From Phycisphaerales bacterium (GTDB lineage: Bacteria; Planctomycetota; Phycisphaerae; Phycisphaerales; UBA1924): a stretch of 64,000 nucleotides of DNA. The translations under genes and the position numbers were made by a program. The notes under the pieces were generated by a model. The model was given only the letters and a program-made list of their open reading frames with translations. It was not told the DNA's origin and made no database searches. Positions 35,497 to 43,967 of the stretch are shown here, in pieces. The number at the start of each line of letters is the position of its first letter. The stretch's first letter is position 1. Location: the NCBI GenBank assembly GCA_020849105.1, contig JADLGW010000048.1:83382-147381 (forward strand). Reading direction: 5' to 3'.

Positions 35497-35554
35497 CACC
35501 GGTCTGGAGACCGGTGCCACCACATCACCGGCCTGGAAACCGGTTCCACCATCA
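35497..35554. repeat. Two tandem 29-bp palindromic units at the SDR 3' end
   Basis: Unit 1 (35497-35525) begins with the perfect palindrome CACCGGTCTGGAGACCGGTG. Unit 2 (35526-35554) is a decayed copy (CACCGGCCTGGAAACCGGTT). Both are followed by CCACCA-type sequence. The SDR stop codon (35552-35554 on the minus strand) forms the edge of unit 2. It fills almost the whole gap between the SDR and the aldehyde dehydrogenase gene. Confidence 0.8.
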
Positions 35555-36340
35555 CAGCGACTGCGTGCGCCCGCCGTCCACGGGCAGGTTGATGCCGTTG
35601 ATGTACGACGCGGCCGCCGTGGCCAGGAATGCAACCGCGGCGGCGATCTCCTCCGGCCGGCCGAGGCGGCCGGCCGGGATCGAGGCGACGGCGTCCTTCA
35701 CGACATCTTCGTAGGGCCTGCCGGCCTTCGCGGCGCGACCCTTGAACAGTTCCTCGAGGCGGGCGGTGTCGGTGAACCCGGGCAGCACGTTGTTGACCGT
35801 GATGCCGAAGGGGGCCAGTTCCATCGCCAGGGTCTTGGCCCAGTTGGCGACGGCCCCGCGGATGGTGTTGGAGACGCCCAGGCCCGGGATCGGGGCCTTC
35901 ACACTGGTCGAGATGATGTTGATGATGCGCCCGAAGCCCGCCGCCTTCATGCCCGGCAGCAGCGCGCGGACCAGCACCTGGTTGCACACGACGTGCATCC
36001 GGAACGCCGCCTCGAAGTCCGACGCCGCCGCCTCCGACGCGAGCCCGCCCTTCGGCCCGCCGGTGTTGTTGACAAGGATATGGATGGGGCGCGCGGAATC
36101 GATGACGGAGGTGATGGCGTGCCCGACGGCGGCAGGGTCGCTGAAGTCGGCGGCGACGAACGAATGCCGCTGGCCTTGTGCTGTCGGCAGTTCGGCGGCG
36201 GTCGCCTTCAGGCGCGCGGCGTCGCGGGCCATGAGCACGACTTCCGCCCCGAGGGCCGCGAGTTCTGCGGCGCAGGCACGGCCGATGCCCTGGGTCGAGC
36301 CGCAGACCAGGGCGCGGCGGCCCGCGAGGGAGAGGTCCAT
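35552..36340 (-). CDS. Atypical short-chain dehydrogenase/reductase
   Basis: 262 residues from the ATG at 36340 (MDLSLAGRRALVCGSTQGIGRACA). The glycine motif (GSTQGIG), the NNTGG segment and the late VNNVLPGFTDT and PEEIAAAVAFLAT..YINGINLPVDGG are typical of classical SDRs. However, the catalytic YxxxK is not there: after IINIISTSVKAPIPGLG the sequence is VSNTIRGAVANWAKTLA, so Ser-Asn-x-x-Arg sits where Tyr-x-x-x-Lys should be. A branch of BKR-like SDRs shares this change and may not be a normal oxidoreductase. It is upstream of the aldehyde dehydrogenase on the same strand, separated by palindromic repeats. Confidence 0.88.
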   Translation of the reverse strand: MDLSLAGRRALVCGSTQGIGRACAAELAALGAEVVLMARDAARLKATAAELPTAQGQRHSFVAADFSDPAAVGHAITSVIDSARPIHILVNNTGGPKGGLASEAAASDFEAAFRMHVVCNQVLVRALLPGMKAAGFGRIINIISTSVKAPIPGLGVSNTIRGAVANWAKTLAMELAPFGITVNNVLPGFTDTARLEELFKGRAAKAGRPYEDVVKDAVASIPAGRLGRPEEIAAAVAFLATAAASYINGINLPVDGGRTQSL

Positions 36341-36397
36341 GGACCAAGCGTAGTGAGGGGTCAGGAGCCAGGAGCGGCGGGGCTGTAGACTCGGGGT

Positions 36398-37276
36398 GTG
36401 AAGGTCCCCCACGTCACGCCGCCGCGCTGGCCGCCGAACATCCCAAGCGGCCGGTTCGCGTCGCGTGTTCGGACGGGCGATGCCGCGGGGTGTCAGGTGG
36501 GCCTGATCGGGCTGGCCGACGACACGGGCGTGCGGATGAACGGCGGGCGGCCGGGCGCGGCGGAGGGGCCGCGGGCGTTTCGGGAGGCGTTGTCCAGGTA
36601 TGGCGCGGCGACGCCGGAGGGGTGGCAATGGCCGGGCGTGTTCGACGCCGGCGACGTGGTGCCGGGGCCCAACCTCACTGAGACGCACACCCGCGTCACC
36701 GACGCCGTGGCCGCGCTGCTGGATGCCGGGCTGTTCCCGGTGGGGATCGGCGGCGGGCATGACCTGACCTTTGCGTTCGCCCGGGCGGTGGCGGGGCGGC
36801 ACCCCGCGATGGCGGCGGTGTACTTTGATGCGCATCTGGACGTGCGGGCGGATGCAGGTTCGGGGATGCCGTTCCGAGCGCTCGTCGAGCATTGCGGCGT
36901 TCGCGGGCTGCGCGTCCACGGTTTCGGCGAGTTCGTCAATGCGTCGGAGCACCTGGACTGGTTCCGCGATCATGGCGGGGTGATCGAACCGCCGGACACA
37001 ACGCCCGGATCGTGGCCCGCGGGCGACCTGTTGGTCAGCCTCGACCTGGACGTGATCGACGCGGCTCACGCGCCCGGTGTGAGCGCCATGAATCCCTGTG
37101 GATGGACACCCGAGAGTGCCGTCGCGTGGGCGCGTGCGGCCGGACGCGAGCCGCGCGTGAGATGCTTCGACATCATGGAGTTGTGCCCGGCGCACGACGA
37201 GGGCGGACGGACGGCGCGGCTCGCCGCCCACCTGTTCCTCTCGTTCCTCCGCGGCTTCGCGGAGAGGCTCGCGTGA
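36398..37276 (+). CDS. hutG: Formimidoylglutamase (arginase family)
   Basis: 292 residues, GTG start at 36398. It hydrolyses N-formimidoyl-glutamate to glutamate and formamide, the last step of histidine use. The binuclear manganese motifs of the arginase fold are intact: GIGGGHDLTFAFA, VYFDAHLDVRAD, and SLDLDVIDAAHAPG. GVRMNGGRPGAAEGPRAFREAL near the start is typical of HutG. It overlaps hutI by four bases (GTGA), so both form one operon. It is divergent from the SDR. Confidence 0.92.
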   Translation: MKVPHVTPPRWPPNIPSGRFASRVRTGDAAGCQVGLIGLADDTGVRMNGGRPGAAEGPRAFREALSRYGAATPEGWQWPGVFDAGDVVPGPNLTETHTRVTDAVAALLDAGLFPVGIGGGHDLTFAFARAVAGRHPAMAAVYFDAHLDVRADAGSGMPFRALVEHCGVRGLRVHGFGEFVNASEHLDWFRDHGGVIEPPDTTPGSWPAGDLLVSLDLDVIDAAHAPGVSAMNPCGWTPESAVAWARAAGREPRVRCFDIMELCPAHDEGGRTARLAAHLFLSFLRGFAERLA

Positions 37277-38511
37277 GCCCCCCCCCCCTGCTCATCCGCA
37301 ACGCCCGCGTCCTGACGCTCGCGGGGCCGTCGCCGCGCCGCGGCCCCACGATGAACGACCTCGGCGTGCTCCCTCGGGCTGACGTTCTTATCGAGGGCGA
37401 GCGGATCGCGGGCGTGTCCCTCGGCGGTGTCGGCTCGGAGAGCCGACCTATCCAGATCGACGCCGACGGCCGCGTCCTGATGCCCGGCTTCATCGACTGC
37501 CACACCCACCTGTGCTGGGCGGGCGACAGGCTGGACGAGTGGGACATGCGGCGGCGCGGGGCGGCGTACCTGGACATCCTGAAGGCCGGCGGCGGGATCA
37601 TGTCCACCGTCCGCGCCGTGCGGGCGGCGAGCCGGGAGCAACTCACCGCGCTGCTGCGCGAGCGCCTTGACCAGCTGCTGCGCGAAGGGACGACGACGGC
37701 CGAGGTCAAGACCGGGTACGGCCTCACCGCCGAGCACGAACTGAAGATGCTGCGGGCGGTCCGCGACGCCGCTGAGGACTGGCCGGGCACCGTCGTGGCG
37801 ACAGCGCTGCTGGGGCACGCGGTGGACCCGAACGTGCCGGGGTTTGTCGAGAGGACGATCAAGGAGACCCTGCCCGCGGTGCACGCGGAGTTCCCCGCCA
37901 TCGCCGTCGATGCCTTCTGCGAGGAGGGCGCGTGGTCGCGCGATGAGTGCGTGCGCCTGCTGGAGGCCGCGGGAGCGCTCGGCCACCCGGTGCGGGTCCA
38001 CGCGGACCAGTTCCACACGCTGGGCATGACGGAGGCCGCGGTCGCCCTGGGCGCCCTGAGCGTGGACCATCTGGAGGCCGCGAGCCCGAGCGGCGCCGCC
38101 GCGCTCGCCGCCTCTGACACGATCGGCGTGATCCTGCCGTGTTGCGGCTTCCATGTGGACGGGCGGTACGCCGGCGGGCGGGCGCTGATCGACGCGGGGG
38201 CCGCGCTCGCCGTCGCCACCAACTGCAACCCCGGCTCCGCCCCGTGCTCCTCGATCCCGATGGCGGTGGCGCTGGCAGTGCGGCACTGCGGCCTCACCCC
38301 GGCCGAGGCGATCACGGCCTGCACCGTGAACGCCGCCGCGGTCCTGGGATTCACCGACCGCGGCAGGATCGAGGCCGGCAAACGCGCGGACCTGGTGCTC
38401 CTGCGTCACCGCGACGAGCGGCTGCTCGCCCACGACTTCGGCGGCAACCCGGTCGATGCCGTCGTGTGCGGCGGCGTGCTGCACTGGCAAAGCGAACACC
38501 GAGTGCGCTGA
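37273..38511 (+). CDS. hutI: Imidazolonepropionase, containing the palindromic insert
   Basis: 412 residues from the GTG at 37273. HutI opens the imidazolone ring of the urocanase product. Metal and substrate motifs: His77 and His79 in GFIDCHTHLCWAGDR, TTAEVKTGYGL, ALLGHAVDPN, DAFCEEGAWS, VHADQFHTLG and NCNPGSAPCSSIPM. Residues about 52-59 (GVGSESRP) are encoded by the palindrome at 37429-37447 and lie in the loop between the strand ERIAGVSL and the strand QIDADGRVLMPGF. Other HutI sequences typically have only a few residues there. The core enzyme looks intact. Confidence 0.95.
   Translation: MSPPPLLIRNARVLTLAGPSPRRGPTMNDLGVLPRADVLIEGERIAGVSLGGVGSESRPIQIDADGRVLMPGFIDCHTHLCWAGDRLDEWDMRRRGAAYLDILKAGGGIMSTVRAVRAASREQLTALLRERLDQLLREGTTTAEVKTGYGLTAEHELKMLRAVRDAAEDWPGTVVATALLGHAVDPNVPGFVERTIKETLPAVHAEFPAIAVDAFCEEGAWSRDECVRLLEAAGALGHPVRVHADQFHTLGMTEAAVALGALSVDHLEAASPSGAAALAASDTIGVILPCCGFHVDGRYAGGRALIDAGAALAVATNCNPGSAPCSSIPMAVALAVRHCGLTPAEAITACTVNAAAVLGFTDRGRIEAGKRADLVLLRHRDERLLAHDFGGNPVDAVVCGGVLHWQSEHRVR
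37429..37447 (+). repeat. GTCGGCTC palindrome inside hutI
   Basis: GTCGGCTCGGAGAGCCGAC: two 8-base arms and loop GGA. Read in the hutI frame it gives VGSESR, and the next bases add Pro. The same 19 bases in the same orientation and frame occur five times in the ubiD-like gene (46993-47168) and once, reversed relative to the gene, at the hutU stop (42011-42029). Confidence 0.9.
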
Positions 38512-38536
38512 GATCGCGCGGGGGTTCAAGGAGTCC

Positions 38537-39481
38537 TCAGCGTTCCCTTCCCGGCACCAGCACGCGCAGCGCGCCGGGCTCGCAGCGGGCGGTGACCCGC
38601 CCACGGACGTGGAAGCCGAGCGTGTCACCGTCGATCTGGCAGGGCGTCGGGTCGGGGAAGTCGAGCGTGAACTCCGCGGCCGTCGCGTGGACGAAGCGCC
38701 GGTGGCCTTCCAGCCGCCCGCGCCGGGCGCGGAGCGCCCAGGCCAGGGCGGACAGGACGCCCGCGCACGGCATGAACGCCGCGTCCAGCAGGCCGTCGTC
38801 CATGCGAGCCGGCCGGCACGGGTCAAGGCCCGCGGCGTATCGCCCGCAGTTGGCGATCACGAGCATCCCCCGCGCGTCGCGGACGATGACCCGTGGCGCG
38901 GGCGTCCCGCACGCGACCGTCTGCCGGGGGATGTGCGGCGCCAGGATTTCACCCAGGATCGGGCGCGCGTACACCAGGTGCCCGCACGCCCGCCGGCGCG
39001 TCGCGTGCAGGCGCTCGATCACGCCCGCATCCACGGAGAACCCGGCCATGAGCAGCACCGGGCGGGACCACGGCGCGCCGTCCCCGCCGATCCCGGAGAG
39101 CCGCCCGAGGTCCAGCGGGCGGATGTCGGCGCGGGCGCACGCGGCCACCAGTCGGGCGGGGTCCCGGGTCATCCCGAACTCGCGGGCAAACAGGTTCTCG
39201 TTGCCCGTGGGGACGTGGTACAGCGCGGGGCGGTCGGGTAGTGGGGGAGCCGACGAGAGCAGCGACGCGAGGAACCCGACGGTCCCGTCGCCGCCCACGG
39301 CGACGGCGACATCGTGTCCGTGGGAGGGAGGGAGGAGGAGGGGCGCGTCGAGGCCCCCGCGCGTGAGCGTCAACACGTCCACCGCGTGCCCCGCGGCCCG
39401 CAGCGACGCCTCGAACCCCGCCGCGACGCCGGCGGCGCGGCCGCGGCCGGAGCGCGGGTTGACGACCAGGACGATGCGCAC
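38537..39481 (-). CDS. Diacylglycerol/lipid kinase-family protein
   Basis: About 314 residues from the GTG at 39481, placed so the protein starts at VRIVLVVNPRSGRGRA, the usual first strand of the fold; the longer frame overlaps the divergent gene's start. The DAGK catalytic signature VAVAVGGDGTVGFLASLL is clear, followed by LYHVPTGNENLFAREFGM, matching the PxGTxN(D/N)xAR nucleotide-site motif with Asn for Thr. The C-terminal half (LVIANCGRYAAGLDPCRPARMDDGLLD) is typical of YegS-like lipid kinases. It probably phosphorylates a membrane lipid. Confidence 0.87.
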   Translation of the reverse strand: MRIVLVVNPRSGRGRAAGVAAGFEASLRAAGHAVDVLTLTRGGLDAPLLLPPSHGHDVAVAVGGDGTVGFLASLLSSAPPLPDRPALYHVPTGNENLFAREFGMTRDPARLVAACARADIRPLDLGRLSGIGGDGAPWSRPVLLMAGFSVDAGVIERLHATRRRACGHLVYARPILGEILAPHIPRQTVACGTPAPRVIVRDARGMLVIANCGRYAAGLDPCRPARMDDGLLDAAFMPCAGVLSALAWALRARRGRLEGHRRFVHATAAEFTLDFPDPTPCQIDGDTLGFHVRGRVTARCEPGALRVLVPGRER

Positions 39482-39542
39482 GAGCGGAGCGTACCCCCTG
39501 CCCCCGCTCCCCGGCTCGGCCGCCTCATTCCTACCATCGGCC

Positions 39543-40376
39543 ATGTCCCCCTGGGCCCGAGCCGCCGCGAAACTCGACGTGGACGCCGCGCGGGCCTCGG
39601 CCGCGCACGTCGTGACCACCCACCGGCGCCTGGCCGCGTTCCTGCGTCACGGCCAGACGCTGGCGGAGATTGACCGGTTCGTGGCCGCGACGCTCGCGGA
39701 CCTGTCGTGCGCCTCGTGCTTCCTGGGCTACCGCGTGGGGCGGGGCCCGGCGTTCCCGTCGCACGCCTGCCTGAGCGTCAACGAGTGCGTGGTCCACGGC
39801 ACCGCCGGGTACCTCACCCGCCCCTTGCGCGAGGGCGACCTCCTGAAGATCGACATCGGCGTCACGCACCGCGGCTGGATCGGCGACGCGGCCTGGACGT
39901 ACCACTTCGGCCCGCCGCCGCCCCTCATCCGCCGCCTGATGGACGCGGGCAGGGAGTCGCTGCGCCGGGGGATCGCCACGCTCCAGCCGGGCGAGCCCTA
40001 CATCCACTGGGCCCGTGCCGTGCAGGGGCACGTCGAGGGCGAGATGGGCTTCCACCTGGTCCGCGGCCTCGGGGGCCACGGCTACGGGCGCAAACTCCAC
40101 GCCCCGCCCTTCATCGCCAACGTCGCCCCGAGCACGCCCGGCGAGTGGCCCGACGCCTTCACGATCATCAAGCCCGGCACGCTGGTCGCGGTGGAGCCCA
40201 TGATCGCCGTGGGCACGGGCCAGACGAGGCAACCCCAGGGCCAGGCCGGGGGGTGGCCGGTGCTGACCGCCGACGGCTCGGCCAGCGTCCACTACGAGCA
40301 CGACGTGCTGATCACCGAGAACGGGCCGGAGGTGCTGACCGAGGGGCTGGACGACCTCAAGGACGAGATTCGGTAG
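39543..40376 (+). CDS. map: Type I methionine aminopeptidase
   Basis: 277 residues from the ATG at 39543. It removes the initiator methionine. Metal ligands and motifs of the M24 pita-bread fold: LLKIDIGVTHRGWIGDAAWTY (two Asp), GLGGHGYGRKLHAPPFI (His), LVAVEPMIA (Glu) and VHYEHDVLITENGPEVLT (Glu). The substrate His is in VNECVVHG. The usual CGHGIG reads GGHGYG, a mild variation. It diverges from the lipid kinase gene, with starts 61 bases apart. Confidence 0.93.
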   Translation: MSPWARAAAKLDVDAARASAAHVVTTHRRLAAFLRHGQTLAEIDRFVAATLADLSCASCFLGYRVGRGPAFPSHACLSVNECVVHGTAGYLTRPLREGDLLKIDIGVTHRGWIGDAAWTYHFGPPPPLIRRLMDAGRESLRRGIATLQPGEPYIHWARAVQGHVEGEMGFHLVRGLGGHGYGRKLHAPPFIANVAPSTPGEWPDAFTIIKPGTLVAVEPMIAVGTGQTRQPQGQAGGWPVLTADGSASVHYEHDVLITENGPEVLTEGLDDLKDEIR

Positions 40377-40413
40377 CCGGAGTGGCCGGCCGCGCCGCGA
40401 TACCCTGGCCGGC

Positions 40414-40635
40414 ATGAAGCACGAAGTCACAGTGCGGACCCCAACGCTCGATGTTGGCAAGGCCGACCTCGTCTTTCGCATTCGCGGGAATGATGAGTTG
40501 CTCGGCACGCTCCGTGTCAGTCACGGAGCGCTCGACTGGCGACCCAAGAACAAGAAGAAGGCGTTCAGGGTTCCGTGGGAAAGGATGGACGACATCCGAC
40601 CGGCGCTGGACCAGTACCGCCGCCCCCGCGACTGA
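40414..40635 (+). CDS. Small conserved-looking hypothetical protein
   Basis: 73 residues: MKHEVTVRTPTLDVGKADLV.. followed by FRIRGNDELLGTLRVSHGALDWRPKNKKKAF. The run of short beta strands and LGTL-x-VS-x-GALDWRP suggests a small beta fold seen in short bacterial proteins of unknown function. It starts 37 bases after the methionine aminopeptidase on the same strand. No function can be given. Confidence 0.62.
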   Translation: MKHEVTVRTPTLDVGKADLVFRIRGNDELLGTLRVSHGALDWRPKNKKKAFRVPWERMDDIRPALDQYRRPRD

Positions 40636-40704
40636 TCGGCGCTGGGCCGCGGGGCGGCGTTTGTGTCACGCTCCCCGCGTGACCGCCCACCCGCCCCCCA
40701 CACG

Positions 40705-40746
40705 GTGTGACGCGCCCCCCGCTCGGTGTGACGCGCCCCCCGCTCG
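40705..40746. repeat. 21-bp direct repeat, two copies
   Basis: GTGTGACGCGCCCCCCGCTC plus G repeats exactly at 40705-40725 and 40726-40746, with a degenerate related stretch just upstream (40672-40704). It lies in the repeat island between the 73-residue ORF and hutU. Confidence 0.8.
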
Positions 40747-40790
40747 GCCCGGGCCCACCGCTGGGCGACTCGTACAGGTTCCTCTCCGCG

Positions 40791-40850
40791 GGTCGCCGCT
40801 CCGCCCCGAAGGTCGCCGCTTCGCCCCGAAGGTCGCCGCTCCGCCCCGAA
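40791..40850. repeat. 20-bp direct repeat, three copies
   Basis: GGTCGCCGCTCCGCCCCGAA at 40791-40810, 40811-40830 (one C-to-T change) and 40831-40850. The last copy runs into GGGGCG, making a palindrome with CGCCCC. Confidence 0.85.
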
Positions 40851-41486
40851 GGGGCGCAGGAATGTAGCCGCGGGTGGAGCGCAGTCCGCGCTTTCGCGGG
40901 CGGAGCGCAACCCGTGGAACGTGGATTCGTTCCCCGCTCCGCCCCGGGGGGGCGGAGGGGTAGGCGTGATGATTCATCGGGGCCGCCCCGGAGGGGCGGA
41001 GGAAGATGGGAAGAACGTGCGCGTCCCATGGCGTCGCGGGACTCCGTTGCCCCTCCGGGGCAAGCAAGAGAAAGACACCACCGGCTTCCACGGGTTCCGC
41101 GTCGGCGGGCTTCGCCGCGCCGCCGCTCCACCCGTGGCGACAGCCCGTCGCCCCTGTGGGGCCAAGAGCGGCCCCGCTTGGGCCGAAGGCTTGGGACTGT
41201 CCGCGCGTCCGATTCAATCAGCGCCCTCCTTTGTTCGCCGGCGCGGCGGGCCCCAGCAGTTGCTCCTCGAAGCGGCGTTTGGCGTCGTAACTTCGGTGGG
41301 TGCGTGTTGCCCGTCATCATGTGTCGGGTTTGCGCCCGGGGCGCGGCGGGCGCGGGCACCGGGGGCACGGGGGCCGCCGATCTCCCCGGCCGCGCCGCGG
41401 GTTCCCGGACGCGCGGCGGGGCCCCCCGGACGGGGGCGAGCGGCCCCTTCCCGCGCGTCACAGTCTTCCGGATGCGCGTCGGGAGG

Positions 41487-41549
41487 TTCTCAGCGCGCAT
41501 CGGGGACTTCTCAGCGCGCATCGGGGACTTCTCAACGCGCGTCGGGGAC
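41487..41549. repeat. 21-bp direct repeat, three copies
   Basis: Units at 41487-41507, 41508-41528 and 41529-41549, starting TTCTCAGCGCGCATCGGGGA; the third has two changes. A diverged fourth unit precedes it (41465-41486). The period is a multiple of three and on the minus strand it would read as seven-residue repeats (SPMRAEK), but no real gene is evident. Confidence 0.85.
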
Positions 41550-41857
41550 TCCATCCCGCGCGGCGGGACCGCCCCACGCGCCGCGGGACCGCCGCCGCGC
41601 CGCGGAGCGGACGCTCGCGTGGGCCCACAAGAACCCCTCCGGCCTCGAAGACTCGGCCACCTCCCCCGCCCCCCCCCGGGCGCGGGGGAGGAAGAAGGAA
41701 CGGAGGCACGAAGGCACAAGCGCTCGCTCGCGTGCGGGGCTCGTGTCGCTTCCTCACGGTCGCGGCTCGGAAAGAACGCTCCCTCACGGTCGCGTCTCTG
41801 AAGGGTCGCGGCTCGGAAGGACGGGAATCCCGCTCGCTCAGGCCCGGGGCTCGTGCC

Positions 41858-41889
41858 TTCTTCGCGGCCTTCGCGCCCTTCGCGTTCAA
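41858..41889 (-). repeat. Copy of the GAACGCGAAGGCCGCGAAG repeat
   Basis: On the minus strand this reads TTGAACGCGAAGGGCGCGAA followed by GGCCGCGAAGAA. The same family occurs twice more around the hutH stop codon (43818-43847 and 43941-43967). Confidence 0.7.
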
Positions 41890-42010
41890 TCCTTGTCTTC
41901 CTCTGCGGACCTCCTCGCTCCTCCGCGGCCTCCGCGTTCCTCTCTTCTCCGCGGCCTCCGCGGACGGTTCCTCGGCTGTCGGCCCCACGAGCCGACAAGC
42001 GCAGGCACAT

Positions 42011-42029
42011 GTCGGCTCGGAGAGCCGAC
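42011..42029 (-). repeat. GTCGGCTC palindrome abutting the hutU stop
   Basis: The 19-base palindrome lies directly after the hutU TAG (42032-42030). The full repeat unit elsewhere begins GTAGGTCGGC, so the TAG stop codon belongs to the repeat. A decayed second copy (GTCGGC..GAGCCGAC) is at about 41978-41996. Confidence 0.85.
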
Positions 42030-43745
42030 CTACCCGGGGATGTCCAGGCCCCGCTCGGCCGCGCAGCGCCGCGCCTCCTCGTACCCCGCGTCGGCGTGCC
42101 GCATCACCCCCAGCGCCGGGTCGTTGGTCAGCACCCGCCGGATCCGCTCGGCCGCCTCGGGCGTCCCGTCGGCCACCACCACCTGCCCGGCGTGCTGGCT
42201 GAACCCGATGCCGACCCCCCCGCCGTGGTGGAAACTCACCCACGACGCCCCGCTGGCCACGTTCACCATCGCGTTGAGCAGCGCCCAGTCGCTCACCGCG
42301 TCGCTCCCGTCCTTCATCCCCTCGGTCTCGCGGTTGGGGCTGGCCACCGAGCCGCAGTCCAGGTGGTCCCGCCCGATCACGATCGGGGCCTTGACCCGGC
42401 CCGTGCGCACCAGGTCGTTGAAGAGCAGCCCGGCCCTGTCCCGCTCGCCCTGCCCCAGCCAGCAGATCCGCGCCGGCAGCCCCTGGAACGCCACCCGCTC
42501 CCGCGCCAGCCGCAGCCAGCGGTGCAGGCCCTCGTTCTCCGGGAACAGGCCCATCAGCGCCGCGTCCGTCGTGAAGATGTCCTGCGCCTCGCCCGAGAGC
42601 GCGACCCAGCGGAACGGCCCCCGCCCCACGCAGAACTGCGGGCGGATGTACGCCGGCACGAACCCGGGGAAGGCGAAGGCGTCCGCGTACCCGTGGTCGC
42701 GGGCCCGCTGCCGGATGTTGTTCCCGTAGTCGAAGGTCTCGGCCCCGCGGGCCTGGAGCGCCACCATCGCCCGCACGTGCCGCACGATCGTGTCCAGGCT
42801 GTGCCGCGTGTACTCCTCCGGGTAGAGGGCCCGCATGACCGCGGCCTCGCGCACCGTCATCCCCAGCGGCACGTAGCCGCAGAGCACGTCGTGCGCGCTC
42901 GTCTGGTCGGTGAGCGCGTCGGGCGTGACGCCGCGCTCCAGCAGCCGCTCCAGGAGTTCGACGGCGTTGCAGTCCACCCCGATGCTCACGGCCTCCTCCC
43001 GCGCCCCGGCTTCCACGGCCCGGTCGATCGCCGCGTCCACGTCGCACACGATCTCGTCCAGGTACCGGTCCTGCACGCGGCGGGCCAGGCGCGCGTGGTC
43101 CACGTCGGCGATCAGGCACACGCCCCCGTTCATCGTGACCGCCAGCGGCTGCGCCCCGCCCATGCCCCCGCAGCCCGCGGTGACGCACACCCTCCCGCGC
43201 AGCGTCCCCCCCTCGCCCCCGTAGCGCTGCCGCGCCATCTCCGCGAAGGTCTCGTAGGTGCCCTGGAGGATCCCCTGCGTGCCGATGTAGACCCAGGAGC
43301 CGGCGGTCATCTGCCCGTACATGATGAGGCCGCGGGCCGCCAGGTCGTCGAAGACCTCCTGCGTGGCCCAGCGCGGCACGAGGTTGGAGTTGGCGATGAG
43401 CACGCGCGGCGCGTCCGGCGTCGTGCGCACCACTCCCACGGGCTTGCCGGACTGCACCAGCAGCGTTTCGTCGGGCTCCAGGCGCTTCAGCGAGGCGATG
43501 ATCGCGTCGTACGCGGGCCAGGAGCGGGCCGCCTGCCCGCGCCCGCCGTACACCACCAGGTCCGCCGGGTTCTCCGCCACCTCCGGGTCCAGGTTGTTCA
43601 TCAGCATGCGCATCGCGGCCTCGGCCTGCCACGTCCTGCACACGCGGCGGGGCCCTCGCGGCGCGCGGACCACTCGGGCCCCGGCCTCGGCGCGGATCGA
43701 CGGACGGACACGCGGCGAACGCTTGCTCACGGCGGGCGCGCTCAT
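42030..43745 (-). CDS. hutU: Urocanate hydratase
   Basis: 571 residues. It adds water to urocanate using NAD+ as electrophile. Family hallmarks: [58 protein letters not shown], the NAD motif [32 protein letters not shown] and [22 protein letters not shown], and [17 protein letters not shown]. Full length (usual about 555). It lies downstream of hutH on the same strand, 220 bases away, and its stop codon abuts a palindromic repeat. Confidence 0.97.
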   Translation of the reverse strand: MSAPAVSKRSPRVRPSIRAEAGARVVRAPRGPRRVCRTWQAEAAMRMLMNNLDPEVAENPADLVVYGGRGQAARSWPAYDAIIASLKRLEPDETLLVQSGKPVGVVRTTPDAPRVLIANSNLVPRWATQEVFDDLAARGLIMYGQMTAGSWVYIGTQGILQGTYETFAEMARQRYGGEGGTLRGRVCVTAGCGGMGGAQPLAVTMNGGVCLIADVDHARLARRVQDRYLDEIVCDVDAAIDRAVEAGAREEAVSIGVDCNAVELLERLLERGVTPDALTDQTSAHDVLCGYVPLGMTVREAAVMRALYPEEYTRHSLDTIVRHVRAMVALQARGAETFDYGNNIRQRARDHGYADAFAFPGFVPAYIRPQFCVGRGPFRWVALSGEAQDIFTTDAALMGLFPENEGLHRWLRLARERVAFQGLPARICWLGQGERDRAGLLFNDLVRTGRVKAPIVIGRDHLDCGSVASPNRETEGMKDGSDAVSDWALLNAMVNVASGASWVSFHHGGGVGIGFSQHAGQVVVADGTPEAAERIRRVLTNDPALGVMRHADAGYEEARRCAAERGLDIPG

Positions 43746-43817
43746 GGCGGCTCCCTTCGCTGATCGGGCACCAACAACCTAGCGCGCCCGCTGGCAAAAC
43801 ACAAGAGGGAAATGACG

Positions 43818-43967
43818 GAACGCGAAGGCCGCGAAGAACGCGAAGAAGAACGGGACGAAGAGGTCCAGGCACGGGGTTCACAGGGGGCACGGACGCGCAC
43901 TCCCGGTTTCACCCCCCTCACCCCCGTGCCTCCGCTCTACTTCGTGTTCTTCGCGGCCTCCGCGTTC
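43818..43967. repeat. Inverted repeat pair between hutH and hutU
   Basis: 27 bases at 43818-43844 (GAACGCGAAGGCCGCGAAGA then ACGCGAA) and 27 bases at 43941-43967 are inverted copies with two mismatches, about 96 bases apart. The TGA stop of hutH (43968-43966) overlaps the second arm. In RNA the pair could fold into a long stem between the two genes. A third copy is at 41858-41889. Confidence 0.8.

Larger units (their letters stand above)
40636..42010. other. 1.4-kb non-coding repeat island
   Basis: Between the 73-residue ORF and hutU (convergent). Open frames here are long only because of extreme GC content; none has family features. The stretch is a mosaic of direct and inverted repeats (listed separately), CCGCCCCGGAGGGGCGG-type palindromes, and strings such as TCCCTCACGGTCGCG repeated around 41750-41795. 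A minus-strand frame ending at 41218 (RSYDAKRRFEEQLLGP) could be the decayed end of a former gene, but it has no start or known match. Confidence 0.6.

Noticed and set aside
41218..41313. Short minus-strand peptide RSYDAKRRFEEQLLGP.. as a gene
   Set aside because: No start codon or known family and it is surrounded by repeats; at most a decayed gene end.
41458..43890. An 810-residue minus-strand frame covering hutU
   Set aside because: It overlaps hutU in another frame and has low-complexity composition; hutU has full family features.
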